A stretch of DNA of 64,000 nt, taken from contig NZ_JPXI01000042.1 of assembly GCF_000740675.1 (NCBI RefSeq), forward strand, positions 124,001-188,000, given 5' to 3'. Shown piece after piece: positions 8,737-14,838 of the stretch. The notes under the pieces were generated by a model, which was not told where the DNA came from, did not search any database, and saw nothing but the letters and a program-made list of their open reading frames with translations. The DNA comes from Massilia sp. BSC265 (GTDB taxonomy: Bacteria; Pseudomonadota; Gammaproteobacteria; Burkholderiales; Burkholderiaceae_D). Numbering within the stretch: the first letter of the stretch is position 1; every line of letters starts with the position of its first letter. Both the position numbers and the translations under genes were made by a program.

Positions 8737-9010
8737 CAGACCGAGTGTTACCGCTCGGATGGTTTTCAACAAGTACGTTGTTTCCTTCTCAGACGCAAAG
8801 TTAGCAAAATGACCCGAAGTATTTGGGTTGCCCACTTCCAGAAGTAGGCCAAATGTCTCGCGACGGGCGTGTGCTCAAGCGACGAGCCACAGGACCACGC
8901 AACCGCTCTGCCATTGTTGTTGGCATGTGGGGCTGATGTGGGGCTGTGCTCAAAGACGTCAACTGGTAATGGGCTTGTTATGTCGGGCTGGCATCTTCCG
9001 GCTTTTGCTT
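8737..9010 (+). ncRNA. candidate retron msr-msd non-coding RNA (ends uncertain)
   Basis: The transcribed leader before the first small gene is hairpin-rich. Simple stems lie at 8741-8758 (CCGAG/CTCGG) and 8768-8782 (AACAA/TTGTT). A TTAGC (8801-8805), like the branch-site context of known retrons, is followed directly by stem-loops at 8812-8828 (7 bp, loop GTA) and 8830-8849. A long imperfect stem 8884-8951 (GAGCCACAG with CTGTGCTC, then CCAC with GTGG, then an inner hairpin at 8909-8925) could be the msd. No convincing a1/a2 end pairing was found; the best is GCAAAG (8795-8800) with CTTTTGC (9002-9008). The call rests on position and structure. Confidence 0.45.
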
Positions 9011-9050
9011 ATGGGGCTGGGCAATTTTGCCCGGAATGAGGAAAACGATC

Positions 9051-9284
9051 ATGAAAAAACGTAGCGTTGAAAATAGTGTCTTGATGTTGAAAAAACTGAG
9101 GGACACGCACCATTGCCAGCTCGACATTAGTGTTGTAACTGAGATGAATGAAGTAATTGCTGAGCTAGAAAAAGTCAGCAATCAGCAGAATTCGGAGCGC
9201 TTGCAGTCTTTAGGCTTGCGTGTCCTTCAAATTCTCGGCGTAGTCATCAGTGTAGTCAGCAATATCAAAGACCTCATGAAATGA
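9051..9284 (+). CDS. small helical protein of the retron-like operon, unknown function
   Basis: This 77-residue protein starts at the ATG at 9051, which has AGGA about 7 bases upstream; an upstream TTG frame start is less likely. It is predicted to be almost entirely helical: a charged N-terminal half (VLMLKKLRDTHH, then MNEVIAELEKVS) and a hydrophobic amphipathic C-terminal helix (LRVLQILGVVISVVSNIKDLM). It lies between the structured leader and the HTH gene in the same orientation. By position it could be an effector or toxin, or a structural partner of the reverse transcriptase. I do not recognise the family. Confidence 0.72.
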   Translation: MKKRSVENSVLMLKKLRDTHHCQLDISVVTEMNEVIAELEKVSNQQNSERLQSLGLRVLQILGVVISVVSNIKDLMK

Positions 9285-9329
9285 CCACCTCAGTGAAGCA
9301 CAGCAAGCCCATTAAGAGATAACCATGAT

Positions 9330-9620
9330 ATGAACTTAGGTAAATCAATACAAACGTGCCGTGTGCAAAGGGGCTTCTCTCAAGCCGACTTAGCGAAACG
9401 TGCAGGGATCTCGGTTTCGTATTTGTCTATGCTTGAAAATTCAAAACGCGACCCAACGATTTCTACAGTTGAAAAATTGGCTAGTGCGTTAGGTATGCCA
9501 ATCGAGTTACTGTTTTTCCTTGGTGCTGAGCAAGGTGAACTAGCAGGAATTGATAAAGACCTTGCCGGACAACTAGCATTGGCTGCGTTAGGTCTTCTAA
9601 ATGAAAAAAACAACGATTGA
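9330..9620 (+). CDS. XRE-family HTH regulator of the reverse-transcriptase operon
   Basis: This 96-residue protein has a Cro/C1-type HTH over about residues 4-60 (RVQRGFSQADLAKRAGISVSYLSMLENSKR) and a short Leu/Ala-rich C-terminal tail. Its last 20 bases overlap the start of the reverse transcriptase, so the two are translationally coupled. One retron class carries an HTH partner encoded next to the RT, and this pairing matches that layout. A CAGTGAA half-site 33 bases upstream, and three more at the operon promoter, suggest autoregulation. Whether it is a regulator, an antitoxin or part of an effector complex is not visible. Confidence 0.9.
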   Translation: MNLGKSIQTCRVQRGFSQADLAKRAGISVSYLSMLENSKRDPTISTVEKLASALGMPIELLFFLGAEQGELAGIDKDLAGQLALAALGLLNEKNND

Positions 9621-10593
9621 ACCGGGCTTAGCACCACTTTATTTACATAGCGCCATACGTGGATTGGCCGCACTTTCAAAAGCGTTAGGCGTCCGTCAAA
9701 ATGTTCTTGAAAAACTCGCGCTAAGTGCAGAAACGCTATATAGGGTTGCAAGAAGTGAGGTGAAAAGCGACGGATCGATACGGCAAACCTATGACGCACT
9801 GCCCAGGTTAAAAGCTGTCCAGATCAGGATAAAGGAACGGCTACTTCAGCGCGTCATATTTCCATCATATCTGCATGGAAGCCTGCGTGAGCGTAGCCCA
9901 AGAACCAACGCTGCCACACATATCCGTGCGAAGATCACGTTCGCCGAGGATATTTCAAATTTTTTTCCTTCAGCTAGCCGAGCATTAGTCCATCGAGTTT
10001 GGAAAGACCTTTTCGGGTTTTCTGAAGACGTAGCAGCTTTGTTGACTACACTTACTACAAAGGACGGCGGCTTGCCTCAGGGCGCAGTTACCAGTTCGTA
10101 TCTTGCCAATTTAATCTTCTGGGACTATGAACCAGATTTAGTAAAAACCCTTGCTTTACGTGGACTTAGGTATTCGCGCTATGTCGATGACATAACCGTT
10201 TCTTCTAGGCTTGGAATTAAGGCAAGCGATAAAACCTATGTGATCAGTCAAATATACGGAATGCTACTGCATCACGGGTTCACTCCAAAGCGTAAGAAAC
10301 ACGAAATTACTTCCGCTGCTAAGTCTATGCGGACAACGAAGTTGGTTCACCATACTCGCGTTAGCTTGCCTATCACAGAACGAAAGAAGACCCGGGCAGC
10401 TGTCTACGCATTGGAATTACGAGTTTCCGCAGGCGAAAGCGGCCCAGGTGTGATGAAAGAATTGGCGAGCGTTTCGACACGGGTCGGACGGTTAGGAAGC
10501 TTTCACAAGACACAAGCGATGGCACTTAAGAAACGCCTCGACGTAGTTAGGGCGACCCTTAACACGTTTGAAGCCTCACCTACCGTTTCATGA
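9601..10593 (+). CDS. retron-type reverse transcriptase
   Basis: This 330-residue RT has the retron-specific NAxxH box (NAATH, 103-107). Other palm motifs are: motif A with catalytic Asp117 (AEDISNFFPS), motif B (GGLPQGAVTSSYLANL, 156-171), motif C with YVDD (194-197, Asp196/Asp197), and motif D region HHGFTPKRKKHEI. The retron VTG box is not obvious; the region reads RTTKLVHHTRVSL. It lacks the maturase/endonuclease domains of group II introns and the size of diversity-generating or Abi RTs. It follows and overlaps an HTH gene, with a structured leader upstream, so a retron-like defence system is the best reading. Lower GC than the host genes marks it as acquired. Confidence 0.9.
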   Translation: MKKTTIEPGLAPLYLHSAIRGLAALSKALGVRQNVLEKLALSAETLYRVARSEVKSDGSIRQTYDALPRLKAVQIRIKERLLQRVIFPSYLHGSLRERSPRTNAATHIRAKITFAEDISNFFPSASRALVHRVWKDLFGFSEDVAALLTTLTTKDGGLPQGAVTSSYLANLIFWDYEPDLVKTLALRGLRYSRYVDDITVSSRLGIKASDKTYVISQIYGMLLHHGFTPKRKKHEITSAAKSMRTTKLVHHTRVSLPITERKKTRAAVYALELRVSAGESGPGVMKELASVSTRVGRLGSFHKTQAMALKKRLDVVRATLNTFEASPTVS

Positions 10594-10627
10594 GCTCAAA
10601 TATTTCACTGCCTATAACACAGAGCTA

Positions 10628-11326
10628 TCAAGAGAAAGACACAGCATCCTTTCCGGCCCTGAAGCGCAAAGCAAAATATTTTCTTCTTGCTTCGACGTCT
10701 TCCCCTAAATGTTCATTAGCTAATGCTCGGTTACCTGTGCGCTGAAATAGGCGTGACAATAATGAAGACCCTGCTAGCAATCCTTTATCTTCCAATACGG
10801 CTACATACCGTCTAACGTTTGATGGTCTTTTACCGTGCAATCGAGCATACCATTCAACAAGTGTTTCAATCCCAGGTGTAATACCTCTGCGATTATTTCT
10901 AAAGCACAATACGAATAGCGCAAATTGTCGAACTTCCCGCCGTAGGGAATCTAAAAGCGCTTGTCTGAGCAATAGGATTTCACCCAAGTGGATCTGTGAG
11001 GGTACTCTAGGATCGTTCCTTAGGATCGACGCATGGATTATCTCTCCAGTCTCCACGTCGAGGTACTCAGTGATACATGGTGCCTTATATCGTAAGACGA
11101 GTTTATTGTTAAGACGGATTGCTTTCGGTAGTCTACGCCACTCCATAACTATGGTGTAAGGTAGCAGTTGCTGTTCTTCAGTGATAGGGTCTTTTATGAC
11201 GTATGACCCGGTGTCTTTACTACAGGGGGACTGAACAAAGTCTACTTTTTGAAGATTTTTCTTTTGAGTTCCTTCCGACACTTCGGTCTCTGCATTTATT
11301 ACTAATAAGGGAACATCGTAAGTCAT
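10628..11326 (-). CDS. island protein of unknown function with a likely winged-helix region
   Basis: This 232-residue soluble protein converges on the reverse transcriptase. The N-terminal half contains YLDVETGEIIHASIL, reminiscent of plasmid/phage replication-type proteins. The C-terminal half (PGIETLVEWYARLHGKRPSNVRRYVAVLEDKGLLA) has the spacing of a winged helix. A TATAAT at 11334-11329 sits only 2 bases before the ATG, so the mRNA may be leaderless or the true -10 lies elsewhere. A palindrome at 11348-11385 overlaps the presumed -35. A replication initiator or regulator is possible; I do not assign one. Confidence 0.7.
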   Translation of the reverse strand: MTYDVPLLVINAETEVSEGTQKKNLQKVDFVQSPCSKDTGSYVIKDPITEEQQLLPYTIVMEWRRLPKAIRLNNKLVLRYKAPCITEYLDVETGEIIHASILRNDPRVPSQIHLGEILLLRQALLDSLRREVRQFALFVLCFRNNRRGITPGIETLVEWYARLHGKRPSNVRRYVAVLEDKGLLAGSSLLSRLFQRTGNRALANEHLGEDVEARRKYFALRFRAGKDAVSFS

Positions 11327-11347
11327 TGATTATAATAGTGTTCTTAT

Positions 11348-11385
11348 CCTCAGAAATGAGCTAATTGCTCACCTTGGTTCTGAGG
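11348..11385. repeat. nested inverted repeat upstream of the 10628 gene
   Basis: CCTCAGAA (11348-11355) pairs with TTCTGAGG (11378-11385), and inside them TGAGC (11357-11361) pairs with GCTCA (11367-11371). It lies 22 bases ahead of the minus-strand start codon, in the position of an operator. Confidence 0.6.
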
Positions 11386-11425
11386 GCATGGGATGACCAA
11401 GGTCAATTCTAGGAAATGAAAAGAT

Positions 11426-11484
11426 ACTGACCTAAGCCCACTTAGCCGCTGTGTTACCGGCTCTAGCGATAAGCTTAGGTCAGT
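11426..11484. repeat. perfect 12-bp inverted repeat enclosing a 35-nt loop
   Basis: ACTGACCTAAGC (11426-11437) and GCTTAGGTCAGT (11473-11484) are perfect inverted repeats. Between them AGCCG (11444-11448) and CGGCT (11458-11462) can form an inner hairpin. The element lies downstream of the three-gene cluster (which ends at 11532) and upstream of the 10628 gene. It could be a terminator without a T-tract, an operator, or a cruciform/recombination site. Confidence 0.6.
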
Positions 11485-11531
11485 GTCTGGTAGCTTGCTG
11501 GGTTTAAACGGCAGATTAGCTTGGGTCTAGT

Positions 11532-11831
11532 TCAGCGTGCGTTTACCCATGCTGACCTTCTAATAACATCAGCCAGTATGGCCAGCAGCCGATCTACAGT
11601 TACCGGTCCCCAACGTTTACCGGCAGATGTAACTACCCCACGTTCATTCAGGCATTTAGCTAAATGAGACCGCCTAAACAGTCCGTCAGCTTCCAATGTC
11701 TCAAGCACTGGTAGCAGTCCAAGTGAAAACACAGCCTCAGGTTCAAGGTATCCTTTAACCCTAGAACTCTGAAACCGATCCTGTGCTGCTTTGATGTTCG
11801 CACAGTTGACCACGATGACGTCGTTGCTCAC
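11532..11831 (-). CDS. stand-alone recombinase-type DNA-binding domain protein (third of three)
   Basis: This 99-residue protein resembles the C-terminal HTH region of serine recombinases (LAKCLNERGVVTSAGKRWGPVTVDRLL) with no catalytic resolvase domain. Its ATG overlaps the stop of the preceding gene by ATGA, so it is translated by coupling. It is a diverged paralogue of the two proteins upstream. DNA binding is inferred from the motif; target sites are unknown, though palindrome arrays lie elsewhere in the island. Confidence 0.75.
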   Translation of the reverse strand: MSNDVIVVNCANIKAAQDRFQSSRVKGYLEPEAVFSLGLLPVLETLEADGLFRRSHLAKCLNERGVVTSAGKRWGPVTVDRLLAILADVIRRSAWVNAR

Positions 11832-12088
11832 GTCGACACCTTGATCACTGCAATCCGGCCTATCAGGTTAGTCACCTTGCGCGCATCCCATGCGCCACCT
11901 CGGGGCGTAGGAACTCCAAGTTCGCGCAGTGCTCTTGCAACAGCAGAACGGCTTGTGATCCCTTCATTCTCTAATACTTCCAACAATGGCTTCATTGCCA
12001 GTGCATACGCATCGGCCTTGGCCATAGCAGCCTTACCGCTAATACAGCCACGCACTGCTTCATCCTTCGGATTGCCAAATGCGCTCAT
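11828..12088 (-). CDS. stand-alone recombinase-type DNA-binding domain protein (second of three)
   Basis: This 86-residue protein starts at the ATG at 12088, which overlaps the upstream stop by ATGA; a longer frame start at 12157 would overlap the first gene by 73 bases and is less likely. It is the clearest match of the three: a helix (MAKADAYALAMKPLLEVLENEG) followed by SRSAVARALRELGVPTPRGG and a terminal helix (KVTNLIGRIAVI). This is the arrangement of the DNA-binding tail in many proteobacterial resolvases, here without the catalytic Ser domain. Confidence 0.75.
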   Translation of the reverse strand: MSAFGNPKDEAVRGCISGKAAMAKADAYALAMKPLLEVLENEGITSRSAVARALRELGVPTPRGGAWDARKVTNLIGRIAVIKVST

Positions 12089-12375
12089 GCTACGACCTCG
12101 ATAGTGGAAAGCGCTTCCAGGCGTCGTATCAGGTTTAATACCGAAGTGGTGTTCCATTGACCACCCCTAGCAGTTTTGGCACCTTGCAAGATTAGGGCGG
12201 TAGCGATAGCGCTAGGCGCAACGGTTCCCTCAGCCTTAAGGTTGCCAAGGGTAGACTTCATAGTCATTGCAAACTCGTCAGCCTTTGACTTAGCGACAGC
12301 CGCAGGGCTGAGCTTTATTTGATTTTGCTTTGAATTGTGTTCAGGATTATTTTCAAAAATGTGTTGAATGCTCAT
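12085..12375 (-). CDS. stand-alone recombinase-type DNA-binding domain protein (first of three)
   Basis: This 96-residue protein is the first of three coupled paralogues. A polar N-terminal tail of about 25 residues precedes the shared module: KSKADEFAMTMKSTLGNLKAEG, IATALILQGAKTARGGQW, then SVLNLIRRLEAL. No catalytic domain is present. Upstream is a 559-bp non-coding stretch with direct repeats and the divergently transcribed serine recombinase, so the two units may be co-regulated. Confidence 0.72.
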   Translation of the reverse strand: MSIQHIFENNPEHNSKQNQIKLSPAAVAKSKADEFAMTMKSTLGNLKAEGTVAPSAIATALILQGAKTARGGQWNTTSVLNLIRRLEALSTIEVVA

Positions 12376-12481
12376 GATTGGTTACATATAAAAATCTCAA
12401 GTTGTTGTAAGGACATGTTGACGAATGCCCAAGGATGCAGAGACCTCGAAGAATCCTCCGGATAACTCCCTGCTGCTTAGC

Positions 12482-12546
12482 TGTGGGTTTTAGCTTTACA
12501 TCTAAGGAACGGTGCTTTGTTCTTAGGTGTGAGTTTTAGCTTTACA
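12482..12546. repeat. 19-bp direct repeats flanking a hairpin
   Basis: TGTGGGTTTTAGCTTTACA at 12482-12500 recurs with one change (TGTGAGTTTTAGCTTTACA) at 12528-12546, 46 bp downstream. CTAAGGAAC (12502-12510) and GTTCTTAG (12518-12525) between them form a stem with one bulged base. Regulatory sites or iterons are possible. Confidence 0.55.
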
Positions 12547-12792
12547 CAGGGAGCGAAATCAGCCAGATCGGAACACTCCCGCCTCAAACGCTTGCTATAG
12601 CTATCACGTGTACCCTGTATTGATAGGTCGAAAACGTCTTTTCTGAAACCTCAGTTACAAATAAGAAGAGACCTTAGGTAACAACCCAACATAAAAAATG
12701 TCATGGAAGCAATACGGTTGCTGGTATGTGAAGACCCTTCGAGCTACCGTGCGCATTGGTGTCTTTGTTACTTCAACTTTATTGTTTCGGAA

Positions 12793-12822
12793 TTGACAAT
12801 ACTTTGTGCATATGGGTATACC
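12793..12822 (+). promoter_or_regulatory. sigma-70 promoter of the serine recombinase gene
   Basis: TTGACA (12793-12798) and TATACC (12817-12822) are separated by 18 bp. The predicted leader of about 105 nt contains CGAACC (12828-12833), GGTTCG (12855-12860), CGAACT (12886-12891) and CGAACC (12915-12920), which look like repeated operator half-sites in alternating orientation. Confidence 0.5.
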
Positions 12823-12934
12823 TCAAGCGAACCTTGGCCAAAGGGTACTGTTCAGGTTCGATAATTCCTGTTTTCAAACCCTAAACGAACTGGCATAATA
12901 AGAACTACCCAAAACGAACCGATAGGGTTTCCAT

Positions 12935-13561
12935 ATGTTTGTCCGTGCCTACCTACGCGCATCCACAGCAGAACAAGACGCCAGTCGTGCCAAAGCTGAC
13001 CTAGACACCTTTGCGGCGGAACGTGGCCTACGAATCGCCGCGTACTATGTCGAAAACGAGTCCGGGGCGAGCCTGCGGCGTCCTGAACTGTTCCGCTTGC
13101 TGTCGGACTGCCACGCTGGCGATGTGCTGCTGATCGAACAGGTGGACCGTTTGTCGCGCCTTGATTCCGAGGATTGGGAAAACCTGAAACAGGAACTTCA
13201 GGCCCGCAAAGTCCGTGTTGTCGCGTTGGACCTGCCTACGTCTTGGATGATGACCAGCGCCACGGATGAAATGACCGCACGAATGATGGATGCGTTGAAT
13301 GGGATGATGCTAGATATGCTGGCCGCTATCGCCCGCAAAGACTATGTGGATCGTCGCAGGCGTCAACAGCAGGGCATCGAGAAGCTGAAAGCGGAAGGGG
13401 GCTACAAAGGGCGCAAAGAAGACATACAGCGCAATGAAGCGATTATGACCATGCTGCGCAGGGGGGATAGTTGGAACCACGTAATCGCGGCGACGGGATG
13501 CTCACGGTCTACCCTCGCCCGGTTGGCTCAGCGCGTCCGAGGGGCTGGGGAAAGCGCCTAG
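12935..13561 (+). CDS. small serine recombinase (resolvase/invertase family)
   Basis: This 208-residue protein has an N-terminal resolvase catalytic domain with the nucleophile Ser10 in AYLRASTAEQ, the Arg-rich active-site stretch (SGASLRRPELFRLL), EQVDRLSR, and the long E helix (MMDALNGMMLDMLAAIARKDYVDRRRR). The C-terminal HTH is RGDSWNHVIAATGCSRSTLARLAQR. It has the size of Tn3-type resolvases or invertases. In the island it may resolve multimers or invert DNA. No clear res or inversion site was identified, though palindrome arrays follow the gene. Confidence 0.93.
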   Translation: MFVRAYLRASTAEQDASRAKADLDTFAAERGLRIAAYYVENESGASLRRPELFRLLSDCHAGDVLLIEQVDRLSRLDSEDWENLKQELQARKVRVVALDLPTSWMMTSATDEMTARMMDALNGMMLDMLAAIARKDYVDRRRRQQQGIEKLKAEGGYKGRKEDIQRNEAIMTMLRRGDSWNHVIAATGCSRSTLARLAQRVRGAGESA

Positions 13562-13664
13562 GGAATCGGTCCAATCTGTTGGAAGCCAACCGTTTCCGGC
13601 TCCGTATGGCCCGTTTGTCGAATCTAGCTTAATGGCGAGTTTGCGAAACAGAAGGGCAACGACA

Positions 13665-13819
13665 ATATTCCCCATGGTAGGGAATATCTACGTAGATGAT
13701 CGACGGATGTTCCCCAAATCTGGGGTATGTTTTTGCACCTATAGGGTCAACTTATGCCCTAGATCTGGGGAATGTTTTCTCACCTGAAGGCCAATTTATA
13801 CCCCAGATCTGGGGAATAT
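13665..13819. repeat. array of four spaced palindromes, consensus TWCCCCAGATCTGGGGAA
   Basis: Four inverted repeats are present: ATATTCCC-7-GGGAATAT (13665-13687), TTCCCCAAATCTGGGGTA (13710-13727), TGCCCTAGATCTGGGGAA (13755-13772) and ACCCCAGATCTGGGGAA (13800-13816, with the perfect core CCCCAGATCTGGGG). Centres lie about 42-45 bp apart, close to four helical turns. A separate 12-bp palindrome ATCTACGTAGAT sits at 13686-13697. The even spacing suggests cooperative protein binding, for example operator, partition or recombination-accessory sites. Confidence 0.75.
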
Positions 13820-14354
13820 GCAGGTACCACCTGAGTCGTAGCGCAGGTTACATAAGAGAGAAGTACAGGTTCGCTATCCGCTGGTTAGCGGTCGCGCGTC
13901 AACCCAACAACACGTTTTAAAGCGGCAAAGGCGTCACGATGCGCGTCCGCGCGAGACGATCCAATGTACGCCCTGCTACATTGCCAGGGAAGTTGCGAGT
14001 CCGCTACCGTGTTCCTTCACTCACGCAGTTGCTTGGTGAACTCAGCCTGCGCTGAACGCCCAACGACCAATGTCATGTTCCGGACTAGAGTCCGCTAAGT
14101 TGGTACCTCTGGAGCCGTCCTAAAGGAACAATACGACAGCCACGGAGACAGCGAGTTATTGACTACTCGTCCTTTTACCTTGTCAACGCAGCGTACCCCC
14201 CGGGGATTCATTCACCAGTCGATTTCAAAAAAGGGGTTAAAGCCCATTTTTCATTGTTGTTGTTGGCATTTTAACAAGAGCGCGCTTTTCTTCTACGAGT
14301 TTTGTTGCCATCCCACAAAGTACTGGGCGGTACCTTCCCGACAGGCGCAAGAGA

Positions 14355-14418
14355 TTACCCATCTACAGGGTATGAGGGCCCCTACCGCGTCAGAAATATA
14401 CCCTGTAGTAGGGTATAT
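14355..14418. repeat. two further spaced palindromes (ACCC...GGGT type)
   Basis: TACCC-ATCTACAG-style pair at 14356-14372 (TACCC/GGGTA) and the perfect 9-bp inverted repeat ATATACCCT-5-AGGGTATAT at 14396-14418. Their centres are about 43 bp apart, the same spacing as the array at 13665-13819, so they probably belong to the same site family. Confidence 0.65.
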
Positions 14419-14474
14419 CGATAGCCGAGGCCAGCTTTCAGTAGCTATGGAAGACCGTAGTGCACGCTAAACCT

Positions 14475-14492
14475 GAGCACAATCTGAGCACA
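14475..14492. promoter_or_regulatory. paired GAGCACA repeats (putative integrase arm sites, right)
   Basis: GAGCACA at 14475-14481 and 14486-14492, spaced 11 bp, mirrors the pair just inside the left att site. Likely arm-type integrase binding sites. Confidence 0.5.
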
Positions 14493-14591
14493 GTAACGGG
14501 CCGGGCATGGGATACAATGGTTGCCGGTCTGCATCAACGCGGTCTGCAGACCGTTCAACAACTCATTGATTTTCCAAGACTTACGGAAGAA

Positions 14592-14644
14592 ATGGCGCGG
14601 CTGGCGGGGATCGAACCCACGACCCTTGGCTTCGGAGGCCAATA
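14592..14644. repeat. right attachment repeat (attR), 53 bp
   Basis: Identical to 7481-7533. It overlaps the 3' part of the intact tRNA-Arg gene, so integration preserved a functional tRNA at this end. Confidence 0.9.
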
Positions 14645-14668
14645 CTCTATCCACTGAGCTACAGCCGC
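14593..14668 (-). tRNA. tRNA-Arg(CCG), integration target of the island
   Basis: The minus strand folds as a 76-nt cloverleaf with encoded CCA: acceptor GCGGCTG/CAGCCGC, D arm GCTCAGTGGATAGAGT, anticodon stem TTGGC/GCCAA with loop CTCCGAA (anticodon CCG), and T loop TTCGATC. Discriminator base G. The 5' half is chromosomal; the 3' half lies in the island-end repeat. Confidence 0.95.
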
Positions 14669-14838
14669 GTAGAGTGAAGTGTCCGAAGAATACAGTCTTT
14701 CGGCCTTGCCGTCCATGGCAGTCAAGCGAATTTCGTTACATTTTGGCAGCTTTACGTCTATAATCAAATGCTTGAGGGCATTTCATAACAGGCACGAGAT
14801 GCCGCGGTAGCAGGTTTTTTTATTGAATTAAGGAAATC

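Larger units (their letters stand above)
12376..12934. other. divergent intergenic region with repeats and promoters
   Basis: No gene was found. It holds a 19-bp direct repeat (TGTGnGTTTTAGCTTTACA) at 12482-12500 and 12528-12546, a hairpin between the copies (12502-12526), and a TTGACA-18-TATACC promoter (12793-12822) reading toward the recombinase. Four CGAAC-type repeats lie at 12828-12920. It is probably the shared control region of the recombinase gene and the three-gene cluster. Confidence 0.6.
13562..14591. other. non-coding right end of the island
   Basis: About 1 kb with no supportable gene; the 74- and 103-residue frames here have no ribosome site or recognisable motif. It holds two blocks of palindromes (13665-13819 and 14355-14418) and paired GAGCACA repeats (14475-14492) just inside the right att site. 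Confidence 0.6.

Noticed and set aside
8606..10593. Group II intron or diversity-generating retroelement
   Set aside because: The RT lacks maturase and endonuclease domains and no template/variable repeat pair was seen; the NAxxH box points to retrons.
13696..13920. 74-residue frame over the palindrome array
   Set aside because: It reads through the palindromes, has no ribosome site and no recognisable motif.
13665..14418. CRISPR array
   Set aside because: The palindromes are short, imperfect and have no unique spacer pattern or cas genes.
14159..14470. 103-residue frame near the right island end
   Set aside because: No ribosome site or family motif; it overlaps the second palindrome block.
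7481..14644. Prophage or conjugative element
   Set aside because: No capsid, tail, terminase, relaxase or type IV secretion gene is present; the content is integrase, RT operon, recombinase and small DNA-binding proteins.
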